From Variovorax sp. HW608 (GTDB taxonomy: Bacteria; Pseudomonadota; Gammaproteobacteria; Burkholderiales; Burkholderiaceae_C), in the NCBI RefSeq assembly GCF_900090195.1, contig NZ_LT607803.1, forward strand, positions 3,808,229-3,872,228: DNA of 64,000 bases, given 5' to 3'. Under the pieces are notes generated by a model, which did not search any database, had not been told where the DNA came from, and saw only the letters and a list, made by a program, of their open reading frames with translations. Position numbers and translations under genes: made by a program. Below are positions 54,609-63,892 of the stretch, in pieces (the first letter of the stretch is position 1; every line of letters starts with the position of its first letter).

Positions 54609-56570
54609 TTGACCGCTTCCTTCACTCAGCAGTTCGACCAGCACGGCGCCTGGCGGCGTAATTTCGCGCACCGCCTGAAGTGGCTGACGCGCTGGCTCAA
54701 CGAGAACGAGCTGCTGAACCAGAGCGTTGCCGAACGGTTGCGCGACGTCGAGACGCAACTGCGCACCAGCAAGGTCATGGTCGCATTCGTCGCGGAGTTC
54801 TCGCGCGGCAAATCCGAGCTGATCAACGCGATCTTCTTTGCCGGTTATGGCCGCCGGATCATGCCGGCGAGCGCAGGGCGCACCACGATGTGCCCGACCG
54901 AACTGGGCTACGACCCGGCCCACCCGCCGAGCCTGCGGCTGCTGCCGATCGAGACGCGGCTCGAGCCGCACTCGCTGGTCCACTGGCGCGACGAGCCGGC
55001 GCGCTGGGCCCACATCGACATCGACGTCGACAACGCCGAACTGCTGTCGCAGGCCATGAGCAAGGTCGCCGAGGTCCGCTGGGTCCCGGTGGACGAGGCG
55101 AAGGCGCTGGGCTTCTGGAGCGACGACGTACCCGACGACAACCCGGTGCCGGATTCCGACGGCCGCGTCGAAATCCCGCGCTGGCGGCATGCGGTGCTGA
55201 ACATGCCGCATCCGCTGCTGGAGCAGGGCCTGGTGATTCTCGACACGCCGGGCCTCAACGCGATCGGCGCGGAGCCGGAGCTCACCGTGAGCCTGATTCC
55301 GCAGGCGCATGCCGTGGTCTTCATCCTCGGCGCCGACACGGGCGTGACGCGATCCGATCTCGCGATCTGGCGCGAGCACCTGGTCACCGAGGGGGACGCC
55401 GGCGAAACGCGCATCGTGGTCCTGAACAAGATCGACACGATGTGGGACATCCTGAGCACTCCGGCCCAGGTCGATGCGCAGATCCAGCGCCAGCGCAAGG
55501 GCGCCGCCGATGTGCTGGGCGTTCCCTTGACGCAGGTGCTTCCGGTCTCCGCGCAGAAGGGATTGCAGGCCAAGATCCGCCGCGACGTGCCGCTGCTGCA
55601 GGCCAGCCGTCTTCCCGCGCTCGAGGCCATCCTCGGCGAGGGCTTGCTCGGCAAGCGCGAAACGATGCTGCGGCTGGCCGTGGATGCCAGCATCGGCGCC
55701 CTGCGGACCGAGGCCACCCGTATCCTGAACGTGCGCCAGCGCGACCTGTCGGAGCAGGCGCTCGAGCTGCAGGGGCTGCGCGGCAAGAACAGCTCCGTCA
55801 TCCGCCACATGCGCTCGCGCATCGAGCAGGAGCAGTCGGAATTCGAAGGCAGCAATACGCGCATCCTCGCGTTGCGCTCGGTGCAGGGCAAGCTGCTGCG
55901 CGAGGTCTATGCGGTGCTCGGCAGCACGGCGCTGAAGGCGGACATGGGCCATCTGGCGACCGCGCTGAAGCGGCGCGGCATCAAGTTCAACGTGCGCAAG
56001 GTCTACGGCGAAACCTTCGATGCGTTGCGCAATAACCTGCGCGAGGTCCAGGCGACCACTGCTGAGATCCAGTCGATGCTGCACGCGACCTTCCGGCAGC
56101 TCAATGCGGAGCACGGCTTCACGTTGCAGGCGCCGCCCGAGCCGGACCTGACGGACTTCGAGCAGCAGCTCACGCAGATCGAGCAGAGCCATGTGCACTA
56201 CCTCGGCGTCGGCAACATGCTCAAGCTCGCGCAGCCCGATTTCTGCGACAAGCTGGTTCGCGCGCTCGCGAGCCGGCTGCGTGTGGTCAACGAAGCGGCG
56301 ATGACCGAAGTCGAGCGCTGGAGCAAAGGCGCAGGCGCGCAGCTCGACGCGCAGCTCAAGGAGCGGCGCCGCACCTTCACCAAGCGCATCGAAGCGGTCG
56401 AGCGCATCCAGGGCGCGGCAGGCAATCTCGACGAGCGATTGGCCGAGCTCGCCGCACAGGAGCGCGATCTCGCCGACCTGCACCACCGGCTGGAGGAGCT
56501 CACCGCGGTGCTCTTGAACCACGAGGCGCCGAACGCCGCTTCCTACCGTAGCGAACTCAGTGCCGCCTGA
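54609..56570 (+). CDS. Bacterial dynamin-like GTPase between mutM and mutY
   Basis: Large GTPase of 653 residues. G1 is AEFSRGKSE (62-70), the G2 threonines T92 and T93 follow in AGRTTMCP, G3 is DTPG (212-215) and G4 LNKID (272-276). The region from about 340 to 650 is almost entirely helical with heptad-like patterns, as in dynamin stalks, and no transmembrane segment is evident. Starts with TTG. Its mutY neighbour overlaps it by 11 bases, so both are co-translated. Bacterial dynamins remodel or protect membranes; the link to DNA repair genes is unexplained. Confidence in the family is high, in function low. Confidence 0.88.
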   Translation: MTASFTQQFDQHGAWRRNFAHRLKWLTRWLNENELLNQSVAERLRDVETQLRTSKVMVAFVAEFSRGKSELINAIFFAGYGRRIMPASAGRTTMCPTELGYDPAHPPSLRLLPIETRLEPHSLVHWRDEPARWAHIDIDVDNAELLSQAMSKVAEVRWVPVDEAKALGFWSDDVPDDNPVPDSDGRVEIPRWRHAVLNMPHPLLEQGLVILDTPGLNAIGAEPELTVSLIPQAHAVVFILGADTGVTRSDLAIWREHLVTEGDAGETRIVVLNKIDTMWDILSTPAQVDAQIQRQRKGAADVLGVPLTQVLPVSAQKGLQAKIRRDVPLLQASRLPALEAILGEGLLGKRETMLRLAVDASIGALRTEATRILNVRQRDLSEQALELQGLRGKNSSVIRHMRSRIEQEQSEFEGSNTRILALRSVQGKLLREVYAVLGSTALKADMGHLATALKRRGIKFNVRKVYGETFDALRNNLREVQATTAEIQSMLHATFRQLNAEHGFTLQAPPEPDLTDFEQQLTQIEQSHVHYLGVGNMLKLAQPDFCDKLVRALASRLRVVNEAAMTEVERWSKGAGAQLDAQLKERRRTFTKRIEAVERIQGAAGNLDERLAELAAQERDLADLHHRLEELTAVLLNHEAPNAASYRSELSAA

Positions 56571-57633
56571 CGACCTGCGGTCGGCAGCGCATCGCATCGC
56601 GCCGACCTTTGCCGACAATGTGGTTGCGTGGCAGCGAAGCCACGGACGTAGCGAACTGCCGTGGCAGAACACGCGGGACCCCTACCGCGTCTGGCTGTCC
56701 GAGGTGATGCTCCAGCAGACCCAGGTGTCGACCGTGCTGGGTTACTTCGCGCGATTCCTCGATCGCTTTCCGACGGTGCAGGCGCTTGCCGCCGGGACCG
56801 AGGACGAGGTGTTCGCACTCTGGAGCGGGCTCGGCTACTACAGTCGCGCGCGCAACATGCATCGCTGCGCGCAAGAGGTGGTATCGCGCTTTCGCGGCGA
56901 ATTCCCGCGCAAGGCGGCCGAGCTGCAGACCTTGCCCGGTATCGGCCGATCGACGGCCGCGGCGATCGCGGCCTTCTGCTTCGGCGAGCGCGTGGCGATT
57001 CTCGACGGCAACGTGAAGCGCGTGCTCTCGCGCGTGCTCGGCTTCGATGGCGATCTCGCGTCCGCGGCGCAGGAGCGCGCCCTCTGGAACGAGGCAACCG
57101 AACTCCTGCCACCAGCCTCCGAGGCTCGCGCGATCGGCCGCTACACGCAGGGTCTGATGGACCTGGGCGCCACGGTCTGCCTGCCGCGCAAGCCGAGCTG
57201 CATCATCTGCCCGGCTGCCGATGCGTGCGCGGCGCGGAAAGAGGGCGCACCCGAGAAGTACCCGGTCAAGACCCGCAAGCTGCGCCGGACCTCGCAGTCG
57301 CTGTGGATGCTGAATGCCCGCGATCCAAAGGGGCGCGTGTGGCTCGAAAAGCGCCCGGCGCGCGGCATCTGGGCCGGCCTCTATTGCCTTCCCGTCTTTG
57401 AAAGTCGCTCGGCGCTGTTGGATGAACTGGCGGCCGCGGATCGCCAGTCCGCGCGCGACGAAGCGGGCTTCGTGCATGTGCTGACCCACAAGGATCTTCA
57501 CCTGCATCCAATATCGGTCGTGTGCAGCGAGCCGCAGGCCGGCCTGTCGGGCGGCGGCTGGTTCGACGATCGCGAGTGGCCGGCGCTCGGGATGCCGGCG
57601 CCTGTTCGCAAGCTGCTGACCGGCGGCGGCTGA
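56560..57633 (+). CDS. mutY: A/G-specific adenine glycosylase
   Basis: Enzyme of 357 residues that removes adenine opposite 8-oxoguanine. The catalytic glutamate is in SEVMLQQTQV, the helix-hairpin-helix is LPGIGRSTAAAIAAF and the catalytic aspartate region is LDGNVKRVLSR. The four cysteines of the [4Fe-4S] cluster have the standard C-x6-C-x2-C-x5-C spacing (CLPRKPSCIICPAADAC). The C-terminal MutT-like domain from about 240 recognises 8-oxoguanine. Starts with GTG within the end of the dynamin gene. Convergent with rapZ. Confidence 0.95.
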   Translation: MPPDDLRSAAHRIAPTFADNVVAWQRSHGRSELPWQNTRDPYRVWLSEVMLQQTQVSTVLGYFARFLDRFPTVQALAAGTEDEVFALWSGLGYYSRARNMHRCAQEVVSRFRGEFPRKAAELQTLPGIGRSTAAAIAAFCFGERVAILDGNVKRVLSRVLGFDGDLASAAQERALWNEATELLPPASEARAIGRYTQGLMDLGATVCLPRKPSCIICPAADACAARKEGAPEKYPVKTRKLRRTSQSLWMLNARDPKGRVWLEKRPARGIWAGLYCLPVFESRSALLDELAAADRQSARDEAGFVHVLTHKDLHLHPISVVCSEPQAGLSGGGWFDDREWPALGMPAPVRKLLTGGG

Positions 57634-57650
57634 TTCGGGCGATCGGGCGC

Positions 57651-58526
57651 TCAGACCCCGTCGAGTTCGCGGTGCCGCTTGAGGGCGCCCCACTTCGTTG
57701 CGAAGGCGCGTGCGAGCTGTTCCACGAGGAAGACCGAGCGATGCTGGCCACCGGTGCAGCCGATCGCGACGGTGACATAGCTGCGATGGTCCTTGGCGAG
57801 CGCATCGAGCCAGCGTTCGAGGAACTGCTCGATGTCGCCGTACATGCGCGCGACGTCGTCGTGTTCGCGAAGCCAGTCGATCACCGGCTGGTCGCGACCG
57901 GTCAAGGGCCGCAGCGCGGACACGTAGTGCGGATTCGGCAGCATGCGGACGTCGAAGACGAAGTCCGCATCGAGCGGCACGCCGCGCTTGAACGCGAAGG
58001 ATTCGAACACCAGCGTGAGCGTGCTCTGCGGCGCCGCCACCAGCGTCTTGATGTAGCTCTGCAACTGGGCGGGCCGGATGATGCTGGTGTCGATCACGTC
58101 GGCGCCATCGCGCAGGTCCGCGAGCAGCTCGCGTTCGAGCTCGATGGCCTGTGTCAGTGCGCGCTGCTGGTCCGGCACGTCGGTGCGGCCTTCCTGGCGC
58201 GACAGCGGGTGCCGCCGCCGGGTTTCGGAAAAGCGGCGCAGCAGCGCATCGGTGGTCGAGTCGAGGAACAGCGAGCGCAGCGACACGCCCTCTTGACGCA
58301 GGCCCTCCAGTTGTTGCGGCACGAGCGGCAGCGACACGCCGCTTCGCACATCCATCGCGATGGCCACGCGCGCAGTGTGCTGCTGCCGCTGCAACGCGAC
58401 GAAGGGCGTGAGCAGTTCGGGGGGCAGGTTGTCGACGCAGTAGTAGCCCGCGTCCTCGAGCGCATGAAGCGCCACGGACTTGCCGGAACCGGACATCCCG
58501 GTGATCAGGACGAGGTCGAGGCTCAC
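57651..58526 (-). CDS. rapZ: RNase adapter protein RapZ
   Basis: P-loop protein of 291 residues. Walker A is [33 protein letters not shown], followed by the RapZ motifs [34 protein letters not shown] and [22 protein letters not shown]. In E. coli RapZ guides RNase E to the small RNA GlmZ and senses glucosamine-6-phosphate; in betaproteobacteria its target is uncertain. Starts with GTG inside the recN stop (GTGA). Gene order rapZ-recN-nadK on one strand forms one unit. Confidence 0.94.
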   Translation of the reverse strand: MSLDLVLITGMSGSGKSVALHALEDAGYYCVDNLPPELLTPFVALQRQQHTARVAIAMDVRSGVSLPLVPQQLEGLRQEGVSLRSLFLDSTTDALLRRFSETRRRHPLSRQEGRTDVPDQQRALTQAIELERELLADLRDGADVIDTSIIRPAQLQSYIKTLVAAPQSTLTLVFESFAFKRGVPLDADFVFDVRMLPNPHYVSALRPLTGRDQPVIDWLREHDDVARMYGDIEQFLERWLDALAKDHRSYVTVAIGCTGGQHRSVFLVEQLARAFATKWGALKRHRELDGV

Positions 58527-60205
58527 GATGAAGTCTCCGCCGTCTTCGCACCCAGCATCTCGCGTGCATGCGCCAGCGAAGTCTGCGAGACGCGCTCGCC
58601 GCCGAGCATGCGCGCGATTTCCTGCGTGCGGCCCTCGATGTCGAGGATCGTGACGCTGCTTTCGGTGCGAGTGCCTTCCGGGCCCTTGGCGCTGGTCTGG
58701 CGCTTGGCGACCACGAGGTGGTGATCCGCACATGCGGCCACCTGCGGCAGGTGCGTGACCGCGAGCACCTGGCGGTCGCGGCCGAGCTGCTTCATGAGGC
58801 GGCCCACGGTCTCGGCGACCGCGCCACCGACGCCGGCATCGACCTCGTCGAAGATCAGCGTCTGCGCGGCGCCGAGCTCGCTGGTCGTCACCGCGATCGC
58901 GAGCGCGATGCGCGACAATTCGCCGCCGGATGCGACCTTGCCGATCGAACGCGGCGTGCTGCCGGCATGCCCGCTGACGAGGAACGCGATGTCTTCGAGG
59001 CCGGAGCGTGCCGGCTGGGCGAGCGCTTGAAGGGCGACTTCGAAACGCCCGCCTTTCATGCCGAGTTCCTGCATGGCTTGCGTGACCGCCTGCGCGAGCT
59101 TGGGCGCGGCTTGCTTGCGGGCCTTGCCGAGCGCCTTCGCTTCCTTCATGTAGGCCTGTTCCGCGGCCCGCTCCGCCCGCTCCAGCGCGTCGAGGTCGCT
59201 CTGCGCATCCAGTGCCTGCAGTTCGGACTGCCAGCCGGCCAGCAGGGCGGGGAGTTCCTCGGGCTGGCGCCGATAGCGGCGCGCCAGCGACATCCACAGG
59301 CCCATCCGCTCGTCGAGCTCGGCGAGCTTTTCGGGGTCGGTGTCGGCCTGCCTCAGATAGCCGTGCAGCGAATGTGCGGCGTCGGAAGCCTGCGCGACGC
59401 TCGAGGCGAGGACTTCGCCGAGGGCCTTGAATTCCGGCTCGATGTGCTCGCAGTTCTGCAGCAGCGCGACCGCCCGGCTCAATGCCGCCAGCGCACCGTT
59501 GTCGTCGTCTTCGAGCGCGTTGCAGGCACCCTCGGCCGCATCGATCAGTGCCTGCGCGTTCGAGATTCGCGCGTGGGCGGCCGAGAGTTCTTCCCACTCG
59601 TCGGCGCCCGGCGCGAGCTTCATCACTTCGGAGACTTGCCACTGGAGGCGCTCGCGCTCGCGCTGCAGCGTGTCCTGCGCCGAGCGTGCGCTTTCGAGTG
59701 CGGCGATGGCCCGCCGCCACTCGTGCCAGGCGGCGTCGAGCGCGTCGGTGCTTGCGCCGGCATAGGCGTCCAGCAGGCCGCGCACCGCATCCGGACGGGT
59801 GAGGCTTTGCCACGCATGCTGGCCGTGGATGTCGAGCAGGTGGTCGCCGAGCTCACGCAGCTGCGCTGCGGTGGCCGGGCTGCCGTTGATCCAGCCGCGG
59901 CTGCGTCCCTGGAGATCGACGGTCCGTCGCAGCAGCAATCCTTCGCCCGGCTCGAAACCGCCTTCGTCGAGCCAGCCGTTCAGCGCCGGGTCGGCATCGA
60001 ACTCGGCGCTCACGTCGAGCCGTTCGGCGCCTTCGCGGATGGCGCCTGCATCGGCGCGATTGCCGAGTGCCAGCTGGAGCGCATCGATGAGGATGGACTT
60101 GCCGGCGCCTGTTTCGCCGGTCAGGACGGTGAAGCCGGGGGACAGGTCGAGCTCCAATGCGCGCACGATCACGAAATCGCGCAGGACGATGCGCCGCAAT
60201 GCCAT
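58523..60205 (-). CDS. recN: DNA repair protein RecN
   Basis: SMC-like ATPase of 560 residues. Walker A is [25 protein letters not shown] near the N-terminus; two long helical arms (about 150-360) follow; the C-terminal part has the signature [16 protein letters not shown] and Walker [17 protein letters not shown]. RecN acts early in double-strand break repair. It begins one base after the nadK stop and overlaps rapZ by four bases. No LexA site is visible upstream in this operon. Confidence 0.95.
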   Translation of the reverse strand: MALRRIVLRDFVIVRALELDLSPGFTVLTGETGAGKSILIDALQLALGNRADAGAIREGAERLDVSAEFDADPALNGWLDEGGFEPGEGLLLRRTVDLQGRSRGWINGSPATAAQLRELGDHLLDIHGQHAWQSLTRPDAVRGLLDAYAGASTDALDAAWHEWRRAIAALESARSAQDTLQRERERLQWQVSEVMKLAPGADEWEELSAAHARISNAQALIDAAEGACNALEDDDNGALAALSRAVALLQNCEHIEPEFKALGEVLASSVAQASDAAHSLHGYLRQADTDPEKLAELDERMGLWMSLARRYRRQPEELPALLAGWQSELQALDAQSDLDALERAERAAEQAYMKEAKALGKARKQAAPKLAQAVTQAMQELGMKGGRFEVALQALAQPARSGLEDIAFLVSGHAGSTPRSIGKVASGGELSRIALAIAVTTSELGAAQTLIFDEVDAGVGGAVAETVGRLMKQLGRDRQVLAVTHLPQVAACADHHLVVAKRQTSAKGPEGTRTESSVTILDIEGRTQEIARMLGGERVSQTSLAHAREMLGAKTAETSS

Positions 60206-60206
60206 C

Positions 60207-61103
60207 TCAGGAACCTCCTTCGTTCCAATGCAGTTTCTTGCGCAGGGTGTCGAAATAGCTCCAGCCGCGCGGGTGGAGGAAGCGGACGCGGTAGTCGGAA
60301 CGGCGCACCACCACGCGATCGCCGATGGCCAGCGAGGCGAGCGATTGCATGTCGAAGTTCGCGCTGGCGTCGCGACCGCCGACGAGTTCGATCGAGACTT
60401 CCTCGGCGTCCGGCAATACGAGTGGGCGGTTGGAGAGCGTGTGCGGCGCGATCGGCACCAGCACCCACCCCGGAACGGCCGGATGCAGCAGCGGTCCGCC
60501 GGCCGAGAGCGCGTACGCGGTGGAGCCGGTCGACGACGCGATGATCATCCCGTCGGCGCGCTGGTTCGCCACGAAATGGCGGCCCACCGTGACACGCAGC
60601 TCCACCATGCCCGAGGTGCCGCCGCGATTGACCACCACGTCGTTCATCGCGAGCGCGTCGAAGACCGACACCTCGTTGCGGATCACCTGCGCGTGCATGA
60701 GGTGGCGGTGGTCTTCCTCGTACTCGCCCGCGAGCATCGGGACCAGCGTCGCCTGATAGTCGTCGAGCGCGATGTCGGTGATGAAGCCGAGCCGGCCTCG
60801 GTTGATGCCGATGAGCGGAACACCGTAAGGCGCCAGTTGCCGCCCGATGCCGAGCATCGTGCCGTCGCCGCCGACGACCAGGCCCAGATCGCACTCCTCG
60901 CCGATCTCCTCGACCGTCAGCGCCTTGTAGCGACCGACCGGGACCCCGTCGGCCTCGGACTCTTCGACGAAAACGGTGCAGCCCTGCGCCTCGAGAAAAG
61001 CGGCGATGCCTTCCATGACGACATCGGGCGCACCGCCCTGCGCCCGCCCACCCGAAGCCTGGTATTTCCCTATGAGTGCGACGTGACGAAAGCGAGAGCT
61101 CAT
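60207..61103 (-). CDS. nadK: NAD kinase
   Basis: ATP-dependent NAD kinase of 298 residues, making NADP. The GGDGTMLG motif (about 75-82), [33 protein letters not shown] and [21 protein letters not shown] are all conserved. The ATG at 61103 is used; a TTG two codons upstream is improbable. First gene of the nadK-recN-rapZ unit, divergent from hrcA with 28 bases between the start codons. TGTAAT ends 6 bases before the start codon. Confidence 0.95.
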   Translation of the reverse strand: MSSRFRHVALIGKYQASGGRAQGGAPDVVMEGIAAFLEAQGCTVFVEESEADGVPVGRYKALTVEEIGEECDLGLVVGGDGTMLGIGRQLAPYGVPLIGINRGRLGFITDIALDDYQATLVPMLAGEYEEDHRHLMHAQVIRNEVSVFDALAMNDVVVNRGGTSGMVELRVTVGRHFVANQRADGMIIASSTGSTAYALSAGGPLLHPAVPGWVLVPIAPHTLSNRPLVLPDAEEVSIELVGGRDASANFDMQSLASLAIGDRVVVRRSDYRVRFLHPRGWSYFDTLRKKLHWNEGGS

Positions 61104-61109
61104 GAACAA

Positions 61110-61125
61110 ATTACAACATTAAAAT
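61110..61125. promoter_or_regulatory. Back-to-back -10-like boxes for nadK and hrcA
   Basis: In the 28-base gap, TGTAAT on the minus strand (61115-61110) ends 6 bases before the nadK ATG and TAAAAT on the plus strand (61120-61125) ends 6 bases before the hrcA ATG. Each transcript would start at its start codon and each -35 region would lie within the other gene. Confidence 0.4.
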
Positions 61126-61131
61126 TGGCCG

Positions 61132-62136
61132 ATGCTGGACGATCGCGCCAAGTTGCTGCTAAAGACACTCGTCGAGCGCTATATCGCCGAAGGCCAGCCC
61201 GTCGGATCGCGCACGCTGTCCCGGGCCTCCGGTCTGGATCTCTCGCCGGCGACGATCCGGAACGTGATGTCCGACCTCGAAGGCCTGGGCCTCATCGCCA
61301 GTCCTCACACCTCGGCGGGTCGCGTTCCTACCGCCAGAGGTTATCGCCTCTTCGTTGACACCATGTTGACTGCGCAGCGCGAGCAGTTCGCCGCGCCCAG
61401 TCTTGCGCCGGACCAGCCCCAGAAGGTGATCGCCAACGCCGCGAACCTGCTGTCCAGCCTTTCGCAGTTCGTGGGTGTGGTGATGGCGCCACGGCGTCCT
61501 TCGGTCTTTCGCCAGATCGAATTCCTGCGCCTTTCGGAACGCCGGCTGCTCGTCATCATCGTCTCGCCCGACGGAGACGTTCAGAACAGGGTGATCTTTC
61601 CGGAAGCCGACTACTCGCAGTCGCAGCTGGTCGAGGCTTCCAACTACATCAATGCGAACTATGCGGGCCTGTCGATCGAGCAGGTGCGCGATCGCCTCCA
61701 GTCCGAAATGGAGCAACTGCGCGGCGAGATCGCCGCGCTGATGCAGGCGGCCGTCAAGGTGAGTTCCGAAGTCCTCACCCAGGCGCAGGAAGAAGTGGTC
61801 ATCGCGGGCGAGCGCAATCTTCTGTCGGTGAGCGACTTCTCCAGCGACATGGGCCACTTGCGCAGGGCTTTCGACCTCTTCGAGCAGAAGGCGCAGCTGA
61901 TGCGGCTGCTCGATGTCTCGAGCCAGGCCGACGGCGTGCGCATCTTCATCGGCGGCGAAAGCCAGATCGTTCCTTTCGACGATCTCTCCATCGTGAGCGC
62001 GAACTACGAAGTCGATGGGCAAGTGGTCGGAACGCTCGGCGTCATCGGGCCGACGCGCATGCCGTACGACCGCATGATCCAGATCGTGGACATCACGTCG
62101 AAGCTCGTCACCAACGCGCTGAGTCATCGCAAGTGA
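61132..62136 (+). CDS. hrcA: Heat-inducible transcription repressor HrcA
   Basis: Repressor of 334 residues that binds CIRCE. The winged-helix domain starts [82 protein letters not shown], here fully conserved across about 2-80, and the GAF-like and dimerisation parts follow, ending [32 protein letters not shown]. GroEL keeps HrcA active in the known system. A perfect CIRCE lies before rpoH in this same window; none is seen before hrcA itself, so it is not obviously self-regulated. Confidence 0.97.
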   Translation: MLDDRAKLLLKTLVERYIAEGQPVGSRTLSRASGLDLSPATIRNVMSDLEGLGLIASPHTSAGRVPTARGYRLFVDTMLTAQREQFAAPSLAPDQPQKVIANAANLLSSLSQFVGVVMAPRRPSVFRQIEFLRLSERRLLVIIVSPDGDVQNRVIFPEADYSQSQLVEASNYINANYAGLSIEQVRDRLQSEMEQLRGEIAALMQAAVKVSSEVLTQAQEEVVIAGERNLLSVSDFSSDMGHLRRAFDLFEQKAQLMRLLDVSSQADGVRIFIGGESQIVPFDDLSIVSANYEVDGQVVGTLGVIGPTRMPYDRMIQIVDITSKLVTNALSHRK

Positions 62137-62177
62137 AGGAGCGCGAACGCGCCGGGCCACTAGAATCCCGGACGCGT

Positions 62178-62254
<77 letters not shown>

Positions 62255-62336
62255 CTGAATCCGAGACGCAGCAGGCGTTGCCTGCAGGCGAGATTCAACA
62301 AAATTAAAAGCTGTTGGCGAGTGGCTCCAAAATGGA

Positions 62337-62345
62337 TGCTATAAT
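62337..62345 (+). promoter_or_regulatory. Extended -10 promoter of tRNA-Arg
   Basis: TGC-TATAAT is a consensus -10 with the TGn extension, ending 10 bases before the tRNA 5' end. No -35 is found at 16-18 bases, which an extended -10 can tolerate. Confidence 0.65.
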
Positions 62346-62355
62346 CGCAAGCTGT

Positions 62356-62432
62356 GCGGCTGTAGCTCAGTTGGATAGAGTACTTGGCTACGAACCAAGG
62401 GGTCGTGGGTTCGAATCCTGCCAGCCGCACCA
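62356..62432 (+). tRNA. tRNA-Arg (anticodon ACG)
   Basis: A 77-base cloverleaf with encoded CCA. Acceptor stem GCGGCTG/CAGCCGC is perfect, T-loop TTCGAAT, and anticodon loop CTACGAA within CTTGG/CCAAG gives ACG, whose first base becomes inosine. A strong terminator starts 7 bases after the end. Confidence 0.96.
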
Positions 62433-62438
62433 CTTCAT

Positions 62439-62471
62439 AAAGGGTTGGTCCATTGCGGACCAACCCTTTTT
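62439..62471 (+). terminator. Rho-independent terminator after tRNA-Arg
   Basis: A 13-pair stem AAAGGGTTGGTCC/GGACCAACCCTTT with loop ATTGC is followed by a run of T. The A-run on the left would also let it stop minus-strand transcripts coming from the small membrane gene. Confidence 0.92.
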
Positions 62472-62518
62472 CTTTGGTGCGTTCGCGTCGCGCATGGGCC
62501 CGTGTCGAGCGGCCTTTC

Positions 62519-62686
62519 TCAGAGGCGCGTCACGATGCCCAAGCTGATGATGCCGAGGAATCCCAGGATCCCCACCATCATGAGGACCGGCCCCCAGCGT
62601 CGTTGTCGCGCAGCGAATCCGGCAGTCATCACGGCGGCAAAGGCGACTGCGATCGCGGAAGTGGCTGCTAGCGTGAGTTCGGGCAT
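62519..62686 (-). CDS. Small hypothetical membrane protein, 55 residues
   Basis: A short reading frame MPELTLAATSAIAVAFAAVMTAGF, a basic loop ARQRRWG and a second hydrophobic run PVLMMVGILGFLGIISLGIV. Two helices with an arginine-rich connector and strong codon third-position GC bias support a real gene; length excludes any family call from sight. TAGCAT ends 6 bases before the ATG, matching the near-start box pattern of other genes here. The tRNA-Arg terminator beyond its stop could serve it on this strand. Confidence 0.6.
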   Translation of the reverse strand: MPELTLAATSAIAVAFAAVMTAGFAARQRRWGPVLMMVGILGFLGIISLGIVTRL

Positions 62687-62706
62687 GCGCAGATGCTAGC
62701 CAAAAC

Positions 62707-62729
62707 GAAAAAGCCCGCCGGAGCGGGCT
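62707..62729 (-). terminator. Terminator facing the small membrane gene
   Basis: On the minus strand AGCCCGC-TCCG-GCGGGCT is followed by TTTTTCG. It ends transcription arriving from the right before the small membrane gene, although no minus-strand gene is recognised there up to the RelA/SpoT end. Confidence 0.8.
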
Positions 62730-63307
62730 AAGGACCTTGGAGTCCAGAGGAGAGCCTTCATTGTGAACCACTTCTTTGGGGACCGCCAAGGGAACTACGT
62801 CACATGCTGCAACAAGGTGCTGCCGTTGACACTACCGCTTTCAGGGCTGTGCGTGCCAGCCGGCCGTTCAGGGGCAATAATCCCCAGGCGGCAACGCCAG
62901 GGCCGCGCCGGACGGAACCGGCGTTCATCCATCCGACCCCCCGTCGGATGCATCCATCTTCTGGCGCTCATGCATGGGGACAACCACGATGAGTTCATTG
63001 CAGATATTCTTGCCCGCCTCGGAGCCCGCGCGCAGCGAGGCGCTTGCCAAGCTAAAGCGAACCCACCACGTGCCACGCCACATCGTCAAGGCCCCCGCGC
63101 GAGGCGAGCAAGGCCGGCGTGCGGCCGTTACGGCCGGCGCGCCGCAGGCAGAGCAATCGATTCCCGATCCGGATCTGACGGCGCCCGACCAGCAATCGGG
63201 TTGAGGCGGACGAGGGCGACCCGGGACCGAACGGTCGCATCCTCGGATCGGTGTCTTTGCCATGTGATACAACATTCGCCCGACCTTGCGGGTTGAGAGT
63301 TGTAGAA
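62730..63307. other. 578-base stretch without a convincing gene
   Basis: Frames on both strands are open here as everywhere in GC-rich DNA, but none has a recognisable domain. TTGACA at 62826-62831 lacks a -10 at the right distance. GGGG-CAATAAT-CCCC (about 62872-62886) is a short inverted repeat. The best coding candidate is the frame at 62989-63204. The minus-strand terminator at its left edge implies that a transcript runs leftward out of this region, possibly a non-coding RNA or readthrough. Confidence 0.5.
62989..63204 (+). CDS. Uncertain hypothetical protein, 71 residues
   Basis: MSSLQIFLPASEPARSEALA onward, a polar and basic sequence without membrane segments or known motifs. GGGGA stands eight bases before the ATG, and third-position GC is moderate. 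A longer form from ATG 62974 is possible. Codon use is weaker than in the neighbouring greB, so it may be a chance frame. Confidence 0.3.
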   Translation: MSSLQIFLPASEPARSEALAKLKRTHHVPRHIVKAPARGEQGRRAAVTAGAPQAEQSIPDPDLTAPDQQSG

Positions 63308-63880
63308 ATGAGCAAGGCTTTCACGAAGGAAAACGACGCCGACGACGATGATGGCGACGGCGGTGGACTGCCGCCGCTGCCTGCCGGCGGCAAGAACTAC
63401 ATCACACCCACCGGGTACGCGCGCCTGCGATCCGAACTTCTGGATCTGATGGACGCCGAGCGGCCCAAGGTGGTCGAAGCCGTTCACTGGGCCGCCAAGA
63501 ACGGAGATCGCTCCGAGAACGGCGACTATCTCTACGGCAAGAAGCGGCTGCGCGAGATCGATCGGCGAATTCGCTTCCTCACCAAGCGCCTCGAGATCGC
63601 CGAGGTCACCGATCCGTCGGTGCATCACGGCAGCGACCAGGTATTTTTCGGCTCGACAGTCCGCTATGCCGACGAGAGTGGCGAGGAGCGCGAGGTCACG
63701 ATTCTCGGTATCGACGAGGCGAACAGCGCGCACTCGCAGGTGAGCTGGATATCCCCGATCGCGCGGGCGCTGCTCAAGGCCCGGGAGGGCGACGTCGTCA
63801 AGCTCGCCACACCGGGGGGCGTGCACGACATCGAGGTGTTGGCGGTCAGCTATCCCGTGCCTTCTTCCAGGCCCGACTGA
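63308..63880 (+). CDS. greB: Transcription elongation factor GreB
   Basis: Gre factor of 190 residues that rescues backtracked RNA polymerase. After an acidic low-complexity insert (residues 7-19, mostly D and G) the coiled-coil domain begins NYITPTGYARLRSELLDLMDAERPKVVEAVHWAAKNGDRSENGDYLYGKKRLREIDRRIRFL, with the tip residues in GDRSENGDY. The C-terminal domain ends VSWISPIARALLKAREGDVVKLATPGG. LREIDRRIRFLTKRLE and PSVHHGSDQVFFGSTV are GreB-type rather than GreA-type. It is convergent with the RelA/SpoT gene. Confidence 0.94.
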   Translation: MSKAFTKENDADDDDGDGGGLPPLPAGGKNYITPTGYARLRSELLDLMDAERPKVVEAVHWAAKNGDRSENGDYLYGKKRLREIDRRIRFLTKRLEIAEVTDPSVHHGSDQVFFGSTVRYADESGEEREVTILGIDEANSAHSQVSWISPIARALLKAREGDVVKLATPGGVHDIEVLAVSYPVPSSRPD

Positions 63881-63892
63881 CGGCCGGCAATC

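Noticed and set aside
61132..62136. A CIRCE element before hrcA
   Set aside because: The 28-base gap to nadK has no TTAGCACTC or GAGTGCTAA half-site, so self-regulation by CIRCE is not supported here.
62826..62831. TTGACA as a -35 of a promoter for the 71-residue frame
   Set aside because: No -10-like hexamer is found 16-18 bases downstream; the AATAAT further on is about 45 bases away.
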